Below, in pieces: positions 24,404-33,358 of a DNA stretch of 64,000 bases. The position numbers and the translations under genes were made by a program. The stretch is taken from contig NZ_CAJHCQ010000020.1 of the NCBI RefSeq assembly GCF_904848665.1, positions 62,001 through 126,000 on the forward strand. Reading direction: 5' to 3'. Numbering within the stretch: the stretch's first letter is position 1; every line of letters begins with the position of its first letter. The notes under the pieces are model-generated. The model ran no database searches. It was not told the DNA's origin and saw nothing but the letters and a program-made list of their open reading frames with translations. Source of the DNA: Paraburkholderia hiiakae (GTDB taxonomy: Bacteria; Pseudomonadota; Gammaproteobacteria; Burkholderiales; Burkholderiaceae).

Positions 24404-24865
24404 ATGGCCAGGACCATCCCTTTTCCGCAGCGCGCGCAAGCCGGCCGCCCCCGCCGCAGCAAGTCGATGCTGCTGCCGATCCCGCACGCGGTCGCCAACG
24501 AGCTCGCGCTGCAAGTGCATCTAGCGCTCGCCGCGCTCCGCGGAGGCGGCACGGGCGACGACGCACGCGCCTTGCTCCATGCACACGTGCTCGCGCAATC
24601 GATTGCGGAGGCCGGATACGGCGTTCTTGAACCGGAAACGGTGCGGGCGGCCGATGCCGCGTTGATCGCCTGCTTCGAGTGCGGCAATACGGGCGGCGGC
24701 TGGCAGCTGGACGAAGCGGCTTTTGAGGCGGTTGCACAGCTCGTGACGGTGTACGACCGACAGTTGCAAAGCGCGCCGCTGTGGGCGCTGACCGAAGCAA
24801 GCGAGCGGCTCGAGCGCGTGGGCGCCGGCGAAACCAGCCAGCAGGCATTGCGCAAGAGCGCGTGA
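24404..24865 (+). CDS. Hypothetical helical protein
   Basis: 153 residues from ATG 24404 (MARTIPFPQRAQAGRPRRSK). A basic leader with Arg/Pro, then a helical body: PHAVANELALQVHLALAALR, ARALLHAHVLAQSIAEAGYG, EAVAQLVTVYDRQLQSAPLW. No membrane segment or signal peptide. No clear ribosome site before this ATG, so the start is uncertain. No recognised family. Confidence 0.55.
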   Translation: MARTIPFPQRAQAGRPRRSKSMLLPIPHAVANELALQVHLALAALRGGGTGDDARALLHAHVLAQSIAEAGYGVLEPETVRAADAALIACFECGNTGGGWQLDEAAFEAVAQLVTVYDRQLQSAPLWALTEASERLERVGAGETSQQALRKSA

Positions 24866-25581
24866 CGTGGGTGCGCCGGGTATGCGCATTGCGCCCGAGT
24901 TGAGACCGTGGCTAAGATGGGTAACGGGCAGCAAGCGGCAGCAAGCAGTATGGTGAAGTGAACGATCCCTGGTTAAGAGGCGAGCGGATCGATGCGATTG
25001 ACGCAAGGCTGCTGACGATGCATCCCCAATAATGCATGCTGCGCCCGCAAGCGATTCCCGGCGCTGCCGGTCGAGCGCGGATCGAACTCAATTCGGGCCA
25101 CCAGCCGGCGCTGTGGCGACATTGGCACGAGATTTGACGCCGGACGCGAATCGTGTTGACTTCGGACAGGTGGCGCGCCTAAAATTCGCCCGTCTTAACA
25201 AAAGGGGCTGACGCCTTGGACAGTAGCAGTTGTCGATCTTCGAACAGTTTCGCTGCCTGACCGGCAGGACGTCCGCGCTCCCTTTCTTTCAGCCGCCGTC
25301 TTGCCAGCCAGGCAGATGGTGCGCGTCTAGCAACAAATCTTCGTGCACTCTTGAATAGCGTCGACCGACGCCGCAGCGACTTGATCGTATCGAGCGCCGC
25401 GGATGGCCGACATCGCGCCGTAAGCCCGCCCTGATCGATGCGCGCTTGCGGCACGGTTCGTTCGTTGCGCCCTGAGCGCGACGCGCGGATCGACACATGC
25501 GCGCTTCGAGGCGCTTCGCGTTCGAGCTACCGGCTCGATGGAAGCTTCCGGGGTCAGCCGCCGTGACGATAAGGAGTTCCG
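24866..25581. other. Non-coding stretch
   Basis: About 700 bp without a convincing gene on either strand; the open frames here have no ribosome sites and atypical composition. No iteron copy, clear terminator or known riboswitch was recognised. Together with the tiny ORFs that follow it may be the long leader of the ABC importer operon. Confidence 0.4.
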
Positions 25582-25668
25582 ATGTCTGACAGTGACAGTT
25601 ATCCGTTATGCCGCTTCCTTTTGAATTGCACTGAGGAAAGCGGGCAGACGCGAGCCGCCGCGCGCTGA
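25582..25668 (+). CDS. Tiny ORF of 28 residues with strong ribosome site
   Basis: MSDSDSYPLCRFLLNCTEES then GQTRAAAR. AAGGAG stands seven bases before the ATG, one of the best ribosome sites in the window. It lies 430 bp before the ABC permease. It could be a leader peptide or a small protein, or a chance match. Confidence 0.4.
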   Translation: MSDSDSYPLCRFLLNCTEESGQTRAAAR

Positions 25669-25739
25669 AAGATTGCGCTCTGCCGGGTCTGCTGGCTTTC
25701 CTCCTCAATGCGTCTCCCGTGACGCCAGGAGAACCAGTA

Positions 25740-25909
25740 TGAACTTCGGCCTTCTTTTGCCGCATCTGTCGCAACTGCAGCAAACGCAGCACACCCTCCA
25801 TCCCGATGTACTCGGCGCGCGTGAGCGCGCGAGCGTCCCGCCGCCCTGCCGGGAATCGCGACTCGCCGCGCGCTGGCGAGACCTGCGAGCGCGAGTATTT
25901 CGGGTCTGA
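25740..25909 (+). CDS. Small ORF of about 55 residues with strong ribosome site
   Basis: Begins MNFGLLLPHLSQLQQTQHTL; AGGAGAA lies about six bases before the ATG. The first 25 residues are hydrophobic/Gln-rich and the rest Arg-rich. Second of three tiny ORFs ahead of the ABC importer. No known family. Confidence 0.4.
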
Positions 25910-26016
25910 ATCAGACGAGATGTAACGGATCTCCCGCGCGTATGCCCAGCCGGCCCGGCCGGCCAAATGCGCCGCGCGAGAGATTCGCGCAATAAACCCA
26001 ACGCCGGTGCTTCGAC

Positions 26017-26103
26017 ATGAACCAGTTCAACCACACATTGCGAACGACCCGCCGCGCAGCGCGCGCCTGCGCCACGCCTGTACTCGCTAACGGAGGCCGC
26101 TAA
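26017..26103 (+). CDS. Possible leader peptide coupled to the ABC permease
   Basis: 28 residues, MNQFNHTLRTTRRAARACAT then PVLANGGR. Its stop overlaps the permease start as TAATG, so ribosomes finishing here could restart on the permease. The permease ribosome site GGAGG lies inside its last codons. Its own ribosome site is poor. Confidence 0.35.
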   Translation: MNQFNHTLRTTRRAARACATPVLANGGR

Positions 26104-27851
26104 TGGAGTTCAGCTTCAACCTGAACCGCACGGCCAACGCTTCGGCGTGGCGCGTGCTGCCGAACCGCTGGGACTTCGTGGCGTTCCCGCTGATGATCGG
26201 CCTGATCGCGATGGCGGCCGTGGGCTTTCACGAGACCATGGCGCCCATTGCCACGCTCAAGACCCAGGTCATCTCGCTCGACCCGGCCAATTTGCCCGAG
26301 TACGCGATGCGCACCACGCTGCGCATGCTGGCGGCGATGGTCGCCTCGCTGCTCTTCACACTCGTGTACGGCACGCTCGCGGCGAAGAGCCGCCGCGCGG
26401 GCGTGGTGCTCGTGCCGATTCTCGACATCCTGCAGTCCGTGCCGGTGCTCGGCTACATCTCGTTTACGGTCACGTTCTTTCTCGCGCTCTTTCCCTCGCG
26501 CGTGCTGGGCGCCGAACTCGCGGCGATCTTCGCGATCTTCACGAGCCAGGCGTGGAACATGACGTTCAGCTTCTACCAGTCGCTGCGCACCGTGCCGCGC
26601 GATCTGGACGAGGTCTCGCGGGGCTTCCACCTCACGGGCTGGCAGCGCTTCTGGAAGCTCGAAGTGCCGTTCTCGATGCCGGGCCTCATCTGGAACATGA
26701 TGATGTCGATGTCGGGCGGCTGGTTCTTCGTGGTCGCCTCCGAAGCGATCACGGTGGGCAATAACACGATCACGCTGCCGGGTGTCGGCGCGTATCTGGC
26801 CCAGGCGATCGCGGAAAAGAATCTGCACGCGGTGGGCTGGGTGATCCTCGCGATGATCGTGGTGATTCTCGCCTACGACCAGTTCCTGTTCCGCCCGCTC
26901 GTGGCGTGGGCGGACAAGTTCCGCATGGAGAACACGAGCTCGGGCGACGCGCCGGAGTCGTGGCTGCTCGACCTGATTCGCCGCACGCGCCTCATTCACC
27001 GTCTGCTCGTGCCGATGGGCTTCATGCTCGCCACGCTCGCGCGCATTCCGTTGCGCGTGCGACTGCCGAAGGCGCTGCCCGTCGTCACCACCATGAGCAA
27101 GCGCTCGCGCCTGGGCGACATCGTGTGGGCCGTGTTCGTGATCGCGCTGACCGTGTTCGTGGTGTGGCGCGTCGTGGCCTATGTGCGCACGGGCGTGACG
27201 CTCGATGAAGTCTGGCACGTGTTCGTACTCGGCCTCATCACGCTCTTTCGCGTGTTGCTGCTGATCGTCATCGCTTCGGTGATCTGGGTGCCGCTCGGTG
27301 TGCTGATCGGCCTGCGCCCGGCGCTCGCCGAAAAGGTTCAGCCGCTCGCGCAGTTTCTCGCCGCGTTCCCGGCGAATCTGCTGTTCCCGGTGTTCGTGAT
27401 CGTGATCGTGCGCTTTCACCTGAACCCGGACATCTGGCTCTCGCCGCTCATCGTGCTCGGCACGCAGTGGTACATCCTCTTCAACGTAATCGCGGGCGCA
27501 AGCGCCTATCCGAACGATTACAAGGAAGCGGCCACGAACTTCCGCATTCGCGGCTGGCAATGGTGGAAAAAAGTCATGCTGCCGGGCATTTTCCCGTACT
27601 ACATCACGGGCGCGATCACGGCTTCCGGCGGTGCATGGAATGCGAGCATCGTCTCCGAGTTCGTGCAGTGGGGCGACACGAAAGTCGTTGCGCATGGCCT
27701 CGGCGCGTATATCGCAGAAACGACCGCCGCTGGCGACTTCCCGAAGATCATTCTGGGCATCGCGATGATGTCCCTGTTCGTTACGCTGTTCAACCGCGTG
27801 CTCTGGCGTCCGCTGTACACGTATGCCGAGTCCCGGCTGCGCCTCGATTGA
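26103..27851 (+). CDS. ABC importer permease, two fused transmembrane domains
   Basis: 582 residues made of two BPD_transp_1 domains. The first (about 10-280) carries the EAA loop SRGFHLTGWQRFWKLEVPFS. The second (about 330-575) carries AATNFRIRGWQWWKKVMLPG. Each half has about six helices. This tandem layout belongs to the nitrate/sulfonate/taurine (TauC-like) group. GGAGG precedes the ATG. The ATPase gene follows 14 bp later. No substrate-binding protein is encoded nearby, so the imported compound cannot be named. Confidence 0.9.
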   Translation: MEFSFNLNRTANASAWRVLPNRWDFVAFPLMIGLIAMAAVGFHETMAPIATLKTQVISLDPANLPEYAMRTTLRMLAAMVASLLFTLVYGTLAAKSRRAGVVLVPILDILQSVPVLGYISFTVTFFLALFPSRVLGAELAAIFAIFTSQAWNMTFSFYQSLRTVPRDLDEVSRGFHLTGWQRFWKLEVPFSMPGLIWNMMMSMSGGWFFVVASEAITVGNNTITLPGVGAYLAQAIAEKNLHAVGWVILAMIVVILAYDQFLFRPLVAWADKFRMENTSSGDAPESWLLDLIRRTRLIHRLLVPMGFMLATLARIPLRVRLPKALPVVTTMSKRSRLGDIVWAVFVIALTVFVVWRVVAYVRTGVTLDEVWHVFVLGLITLFRVLLLIVIASVIWVPLGVLIGLRPALAEKVQPLAQFLAAFPANLLFPVFVIVIVRFHLNPDIWLSPLIVLGTQWYILFNVIAGASAYPNDYKEAATNFRIRGWQWWKKVMLPGIFPYYITGAITASGGAWNASIVSEFVQWGDTKVVAHGLGAYIAETTAAGDFPKIILGIAMMSLFVTLFNRVLWRPLYTYAESRLRLD

Positions 27852-27865
27852 GATGGAGTGACATC

Positions 27866-29200
27866 ATGCTGAATCCGAAAATCGTCTCATCCGACCTGCT
27901 GCCGATGCGGCCCGCTCCCGGCGAGGAAGTGCTCGCAGTCAAGCATGTTTCGCGCGGCTTCGCGAAGAAAGAGGACGAGCGCCTCGTGCTCGACGACGTA
28001 AACCTCTCGCTGCGCGAGGGCGAGATCGTCGGCTTGCTGGGCCGTTCGGGCTCCGGCAAGTCCACGCTGCTGCGCATCATCTCCGGGCTCATCGAGCCGA
28101 CCGAAGGCGAGGTGAACTGGCTCGGCAAGCCATTGAGCGGTCCGGCCGAAGGCGTGTCGATGGTGTTCCAGACCTTCGCGCTGTTCCCGTGGCTCACCGT
28201 GCTGCAGAACGTGGAAGCGGGGCTCGAAGCGCAAGGCGTCGGCGCGCGCGCGCGTCGCGAGCGCGCGCTTGCGGCGATCGACCTGATCGGTCTGGACGGC
28301 TTCGAAAACGCCTACCCGCGTGAGCTTTCCGGCGGCATGCGTCAGCGCGTGGGTTTCGCGCGCGCGCTCGTGGTCGACCCGACGCTGCTGCTCATGGACG
28401 AGCCGTTCTCCGCGCTCGACGTGCTGACCGCCGAAACGCTGCGTACCGATCTGCTCGACCTGTGGACGCAAGGGCGTCTGCCGATCAAGTCGGTGCTGAT
28501 CGTCACGCACAACATCGAGGAAGCGGTGTTCATGTGCGACCGCATTCTCGTGCTCTCGTCGAACCCCGGGCGCGTGTCGGCGGAAATCAAGGTGCCGTTC
28601 AAGCATCCGCGCAACCGGCTCGACCCTGCATTCCGCAAACTCGTTGACGACATCTACGCGAAGATGACCGCGCGCGAAGCCGCCGAGGCCACGCATCGCC
28701 GTCTAGAAGTGGGCAGCCGCTTGCCGGACGTGTCGACGAACATCATGGCGGGTCTGATCGAGACGCTGGCGGCGGCGCCCTATCACGGCCGCGCCGACAT
28801 GCCGGAAATTGCGCGCTCCTTGCATCTGGAAGTGGACGACCTGTTCCCGATCGTGGAAATGCTGCAGCAGCTCGGCTTTGCCGACGTGCGCGAAGGCGAT
28901 GTGCTGCTCACGCCGCCCGCGCGCGTGTTCGCGGAGATGGGCACGCAGGCGCGCAAGCTCATGTTCGCCGACCACCTGCTGCGCAACGTGCCGCTCGCGG
29001 CGCGGATCAAGAAGGTGCTCGACGAGCGGCCTGGTCATCGCGCGCCGCGCGTGCGCTTCGAGCAGGAGCTGGAGGACGTGCTTTCCGATGTCGCCGCGGA
29101 AGAAACGCTCGATACCGTGGTCGAATGGGCCCGTTATGGCGAGGTGTTTTCGTATAACGACCAGACTGAGATCTTCAGTCTCGAGGACGTCGAGGCGTAA
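27866..29200 (+). CDS. ABC importer ATPase with AAA-associated C-terminal domain
   Basis: 444 residues. ATPase domain about 20-255: Walker A GRSGSGKS, Q-loop VFQTFALFPWLT, signature LSGGMRQR, Walker B LLLMDEP, H-loop VTHNIEE, as in NrtD/SsuB/TauB. Residues about 290-440 match the AAA-associated C-terminal domain that some importers of this group carry (IMAGLIETLAAAPYHGRADM, IVEMLQQLGFADVREGDVLL); its role, possibly regulatory, is not established. Same operon as the permease. Confidence 0.9.
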   Translation: MLNPKIVSSDLLPMRPAPGEEVLAVKHVSRGFAKKEDERLVLDDVNLSLREGEIVGLLGRSGSGKSTLLRIISGLIEPTEGEVNWLGKPLSGPAEGVSMVFQTFALFPWLTVLQNVEAGLEAQGVGARARRERALAAIDLIGLDGFENAYPRELSGGMRQRVGFARALVVDPTLLLMDEPFSALDVLTAETLRTDLLDLWTQGRLPIKSVLIVTHNIEEAVFMCDRILVLSSNPGRVSAEIKVPFKHPRNRLDPAFRKLVDDIYAKMTAREAAEATHRRLEVGSRLPDVSTNIMAGLIETLAAAPYHGRADMPEIARSLHLEVDDLFPIVEMLQQLGFADVREGDVLLTPPARVFAEMGTQARKLMFADHLLRNVPLAARIKKVLDERPGHRAPRVRFEQELEDVLSDVAAEETLDTVVEWARYGEVFSYNDQTEIFSLEDVEA

Positions 29201-29224
29201 GGCCTGGGTCCACTTAAAAAGAAA

Positions 29225-29253
29225 AACGGGCGGTTTAACCGCCCGTTTTTTTT
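29225..29253 (+). terminator. Rho-independent terminator of the ABC importer operon
   Basis: AACGGGCGGTT, T, AACCGCCCGTT followed by a run of T, 25 bp after the ATPase stop. A-runs on the left may also let it serve the convergent FKBP gene. Confidence 0.92.
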
Positions 29254-29273
29254 GCCGGCAGAATCTGCTGGCC

Positions 29274-29672
29274 TTACTGTCCGATGCCGATCAGTTCGAT
29301 TTCGAACGTGAGGTCGCTGTTCGGCGGGATCGGGCCGACCGCGCGATCGCCATAAGCGGTCGCCGCCGGGCAGGTCAGCTTCGCCTTGCCGCCGACCTTC
29401 ATCTTCTGCACGCCCTGCGTCCAGCAGGGAATCACGCGATTGAGCGGGAAGGTCGCGGGGCCGCCATGCTTGTCGGAGCTGTCGAATTCGGTGCCGTTCG
29501 CGAGCGTGCCGCGATAGTTCACGCGCACGACGTCGGTGGCGGCGGGTTGCGGACCGGTGCCTTGCTTGATGTGTTCGACGACGACGCCCGACGGCAACTT
29601 TTCGATGGTGTTGGCGGCGAACGCGGTCGTTGCAACAGTGGCAGCGGCGACCAGGGCAATCAGTGATTTCAT
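29274..29672 (-). CDS. Periplasmic FKBP-type peptidyl-prolyl isomerase
   Basis: 132 residues. Signal peptide MKSLIALVAAATVATTAFA (about 19). A single FKBP domain follows: VRVNYRGTLANGTEFDSSDK, FPLNRVIPCWTQGVQKMKVG, CPAATAYGDRAVGPIPPNSD, LTFEIELI. The Gly of the usual VIPGW is Cys here. It speeds proline isomerisation in exported proteins. AAGGA precedes the ATG at 29672. Single gene, convergent with the ABC operon. Confidence 0.93.
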   Translation of the reverse strand: MKSLIALVAAATVATTAFAANTIEKLPSGVVVEHIKQGTGPQPAATDVVRVNYRGTLANGTEFDSSDKHGGPATFPLNRVIPCWTQGVQKMKVGGKAKLTCPAATAYGDRAVGPIPPNSDLTFEIELIGIGQ

Positions 29673-29794
29673 GAGAGGTCCTTGTTGAATGGCAAATCGA
29701 TTATATCGGGAGCGCCGCGCGGGTCCCGGTTCGTGGCCGGTATGACGTTTCAGGCGCTGGCGTTCTCGGTCTTCGGCATAGGCGACTCCACGAA

Positions 29795-29937
29795 GGTGAG
29801 CTTCTTCGGGACTCACCGCGCCGCGCGTGCGGCGCACGATGCCACCGCGCGCAGACCCTTGATTAGACGGAGAACTTTACTCCGTCAGTGTTGCCTTGTG
29901 GCGCGGCTTGCGTCGTATTGGTGAGCTTTTTCGGGAG
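29795..29937 (-). repeat. Two dispersed iteron copies, reverse, and a short inverted repeat
   Basis: GGTGAG-CTTCTT-CGGGAC (29795-29812, one mismatch) and GGTGAG-CTTTTT-CGGGAG (29920-29937, exact), 125 bp apart, between the FKBP and MscS genes. Between them lies an unrelated inverted repeat, GACGGAG / CTCCGTC (29866-29886, seven-base loop). Confidence 0.85.
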
Positions 29938-30005
29938 CTAAGCGGTGCGAAACGAAGGGTGAGGCCGGCGCGCTTGAGCCGCGCACCGGCTGCGATGTCA
30001 GCGCA

Positions 30006-32936
30006 TCAATTCGGCTTTCCGCTCGGCGACCCGTTACCGTCGCCCGACGCACCGGCGCGGCCATTGCGCGGCTTGCTCCCTTGCGAAGCAGCTTTCGACG
30101 CGCCGCGCGATTGCGCCCGCGAGCGATCGTCGTCGTTGGCATCAGCGCTGGCATCGCCGTCGTGATCGTCGCCGTACGTACGCCCTTCGACATCGTCACC
30201 GCGCGCCATGCCCACGAGGAAGTTGCGCTGAGGATTCGCCAGCTCGATGCCGCGCTCCGTGAAGCGCAGCAACACGCGCTTGTTGAATTCGCGCTGCACA
30301 CCCCAGCGCGCCGAGTCCTTGCACTGAATCTGCCCGACGAGCGTCACGGTCGCACCATCCACCTGATCGACGCCCCAATACGCGAAGTCGCTGAGAATGC
30401 CGTTCTTGAACGCGTCTTCCTTGCGGATCTCGGCGCCGATATCCTTCAGCGTGTCGATGGCGCGTTGCAGATCCGCGCCATGCGCGATCTGCACCTTCAC
30501 CGCCGCGTTGCCGATGCCGCGATTCGTGTTGTTCACGGTCGTGACCGAACTGAACGGCACGGTGTAGAGCGAGCCGTCGCCGCCGCGCAGGCGCACGGTG
30601 CGGATCGAGAGAAACTCGACGGTGCCCGAAACGCCCGCCACGGTCACCCAATCGCCGACCTGCAAGGCGTTTTCCGTCAACAGGAAGATGCCGGTGATGA
30701 AGTCCTGCACGAGCTTTTGCGAGCCAAAGCCGAGCGCCACGCCGAAAATACTTGCGCCCGCAATGAGCGGCGCGGTGTTCACGCCAAGCTGCGAGAGCGC
30801 GGTAAGCCCGACCACAACGAGGATCGAAACGAGCAGCGTGGTGCGGAACATCGGCAAGAGCGTGCGCAGGCGCGCAGCGCGCACGAAGTCGCCGGAATCG
30901 GTCCAGGCGTTCAGGCGCCGCTCGGCCGCGCCGTTCGCGAACTCCCAGATCGCGACCGCGACGACGATGGCGACCACGATAGTCAGGAGTGCAGATCCCA
31001 GCAGATGTCCGATAGGCGCGAGCGCGAGAATGCGTGCGGGACGCAGGCCCCAGACGTGCAGCAGCAGGTCGAGCGTCACGATCCAGATCGCCACGACAAC
31101 GATGCGCCGCAGCGCGGGGTAGTAACGATACGCGCGGCGCTGGCCGAAACTCATCTTCTCCTGATCGTCGCGCAAGCCGAACACGCGGCTCAACGCGCCG
31201 AGCAGCACGATGGCGCTCACGCGCGCGGCGAGCAGGACGACGAGCGAGAGTCCGCCCGCGCGCAGCAGGGCTGCGTAGCCACCACGCAGATCGAGCGCCC
31301 AGACGAACCACAGCGCGATGACGACGAAGAGCGCCACGCCAACCCAGATGTCGGCGAACCACTGCATGAACCAGGCGTACGAGCCGTGGCGCGCGGCGGC
31401 AGCGCGCATGGCGTCGGCCACGGGGCGGCGCAGTTGCAGGATCATCACGCCGAGCGCGAGGTGGCCGACGAGCGTGACGACCTTCACGAGCGCGAGATGC
31501 GCGTCCTCGGCCATGCCGAGCGGCACCGCGCCGCCAATCGCCCCGCCCACGCCGCCGATCACGACGATGCACACGAGCCAGCGCTGCGCGTAAGCGGCCC
31601 ATTCGTCGGGGAGCGGCACGAGGCGCAGTGCGGCCGCGTCGGGCGCGAACAGCAGTTTGCCGAATATCGCGATCACGCGGCAGATCACATAGGTATCGAC
31701 GATATGGCCTACGGCTTCGGCGGGTGCCGCGTCTTCGGGGCCGAGGAGCGAGAGCACGCCAGCGGCGCACAGGCCGAAGGCGATCACCGGCACGACTTCG
31801 AGCAGCATCACGAGCAACGCGCCCGGCAGACGCTGCAAAAGGCGCCAGTGATGCGCGCCACGCAGCGCGTGGTACGCCTCTTTCGCGCGGTCGGCGGCGG
31901 TTTTCGGCGAGGCGTCGGCGTTGTCCTCGGCCTGCGCTGCGACCACCGTAGCGCGCGCTGCCGCGTTGGCGCTCGCGTTCGCGTTGGGGCCGGCGTTCGG
32001 GTCGCTGTCCCTATTGTCCTTGCCGTCGGCCGGTTCCATGCCGGCGGCTTCGCGCAGCGCGGCGTCCTGGGCCTCGGCCTTCGCATCGGCGGCTTTCGCC
32101 TGCGCGGCGAGCGCGACGCTCGTGCCCGTCGCTTCGGGCGTTTGCGGCTGAGGCGTGGGTGCGCCGCCTTGCGGGACTTCGGCGCCCTCGCGTTGTTTCG
32201 CTGCCTGATGCGCGGCAATGGCGCGCTCCGGCGTGGCGACGACGCGGCGCAGCACCGTGGCGAGCGCGAGCGCGGGCACGAGCGTGAGCAGCAGTACGCG
32301 CAGCAGGGCGAGCAGCAGCGCGTGGCCTTGCGGCGTGTTCAGATGGTCCTGCCACCAGTTGCGCGTGGACCAGAGGCCGAGCAGCGTCGCGAACGTTTGG
32401 TTCAGACGCTGGCCGACCATGCGCGCGCCGTGCGCGGCGTGATCGGCGATCTGCACGACGAGACCGTTGGAGCGCAGCGCGCCTGCGAGCGGCGCGGAAG
32501 CGGGCGTGGCCGCCGACGCGCCAGAGGCCGCGGCGGGCGCACTGGCTGGCGCGCTCGCCGAGGCGGGCGCGGCCAGCGCACCGGCGGCGGCGATGGCGCG
32601 CAGCGTGTCTTCCATGTGGCCGCGCTGCACGGGATCGTCGAGGACCTTGAGGGCGGCTTGCGCCTGGGTAGGCGTGAGCGCCACGGGCGCGGCGGGGTTG
32701 CTTGCGTTGGCGTCGGGCCCGCTCGCGGCAGGCTGGGCCGGATGCGCTGGGCTCGTGCCGGGCTTGAGCGCTTCGGCAAGGGTGGCTGGCGTGGCTGCCG
32801 TTGCGCTGGACGCGCCGGGCGCGAGCATCAGACCGGATAAAACGGCGAGTACGGCGAGTACGGAGAAGCGGGCACGCGGGCGCGGCGCGCGCGCGGACCG
32901 AAAGGCAGAAGAAAGGGACATCCTTGTCATTGGCAT
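30006..32936 (-). CDS. Large MscS-family mechanosensitive channel
   Basis: 976 residues from ATG 32936; 32930 and 32921 (MSLSSAFRSA) are alternative starts and no ribosome site decides. Signal peptide ends near ATA about residue 48. A long Ala/Pro-rich periplasmic region follows, with an amphipathic linker (AAQAKAADAKAEAQDAALRE). Many helices come next, then the MscS core: GVALGFGSQKLVQDFITGIF pore helix and the LQVGDWVTVAGVSGTVEFLS beta domain. The C-terminal about 60 residues are low-complexity, rich in Asp, Arg and Gly. The channel releases solutes on osmotic down-shock. Far larger than E. coli MscS (286), nearer the YbiO/MscK size class. Confidence 0.88.
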   Translation of the reverse strand: MPMTRMSLSSAFRSARAPRPRARFSVLAVLAVLSGLMLAPGASSATAATPATLAEALKPGTSPAHPAQPAASGPDANASNPAAPVALTPTQAQAALKVLDDPVQRGHMEDTLRAIAAAGALAAPASASAPASAPAAASGASAATPASAPLAGALRSNGLVVQIADHAAHGARMVGQRLNQTFATLLGLWSTRNWWQDHLNTPQGHALLLALLRVLLLTLVPALALATVLRRVVATPERAIAAHQAAKQREGAEVPQGGAPTPQPQTPEATGTSVALAAQAKAADAKAEAQDAALREAAGMEPADGKDNRDSDPNAGPNANASANAAARATVVAAQAEDNADASPKTAADRAKEAYHALRGAHHWRLLQRLPGALLVMLLEVVPVIAFGLCAAGVLSLLGPEDAAPAEAVGHIVDTYVICRVIAIFGKLLFAPDAAALRLVPLPDEWAAYAQRWLVCIVVIGGVGGAIGGAVPLGMAEDAHLALVKVVTLVGHLALGVMILQLRRPVADAMRAAAARHGSYAWFMQWFADIWVGVALFVVIALWFVWALDLRGGYAALLRAGGLSLVVLLAARVSAIVLLGALSRVFGLRDDQEKMSFGQRRAYRYYPALRRIVVVAIWIVTLDLLLHVWGLRPARILALAPIGHLLGSALLTIVVAIVVAVAIWEFANGAAERRLNAWTDSGDFVRAARLRTLLPMFRTTLLVSILVVVGLTALSQLGVNTAPLIAGASIFGVALGFGSQKLVQDFITGIFLLTENALQVGDWVTVAGVSGTVEFLSIRTVRLRGGDGSLYTVPFSSVTTVNNTNRGIGNAAVKVQIAHGADLQRAIDTLKDIGAEIRKEDAFKNGILSDFAYWGVDQVDGATVTLVGQIQCKDSARWGVQREFNKRVLLRFTERGIELANPQRNFLVGMARGDDVEGRTYGDDHDGDASADANDDDRSRAQSRGASKAASQGSKPRNGRAGASGDGNGSPSGKPN

Positions 32937-33358
32937 ACGGATCGCGACTGCGGCGACCCATCAGTGGCGGCGGATTGAAAAGACAGCGGGGCGAAACGCG
33001 CGGCAGGAAGCGCGTTGGCGCGGCGTACAGCCCGCCGTCGCCCGATTCGTCGGAACGTTCGACGCGCTGCCGCAATTTTGGTGCCCACTTGATGCGCGGG
33101 TGGGCCACATGGCGTTTGCGGAACCGCAAAAAACGGCGCGGCGCGCGAAACGTGAGTGCTCACTATCCCGGCAGTATGCCTCTTTTGCCTTACGAACGCG
33201 GATGAGGCGCGCACGCCGGGGCCCGGTAAAAGGGACGCTTCATCGGCTGATGGATTCCACCGCCTCCGCGGGTTTTGATCAGTGGCGCGTGCGCCGGGGC
33301 GAATGCTACCGTTGCACGGTCCACTATCCAGGCCCGCCAGAGGCCGACGAGGAGAGCC
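32937..33358. other. Divergent promoter region, mscS-like / symporter
   Basis: About 420 bp separate the channel gene and the symporter. I found no gene, iteron or strong operator. GAGGAGAG just before 33359 is the symporter ribosome site. Confidence 0.4.

Noticed and set aside
26100..27695. 531-residue minus-strand frame opposite the ABC permease
   Set aside because: Low-complexity Arg/His/Glu translation typical of antisense in GC-rich genes.
30081..32840. 919-residue plus-strand frame opposite mscS
   Set aside because: Arg/His-rich antisense shadow of a high-GC gene; the minus strand has clear MscS motifs.
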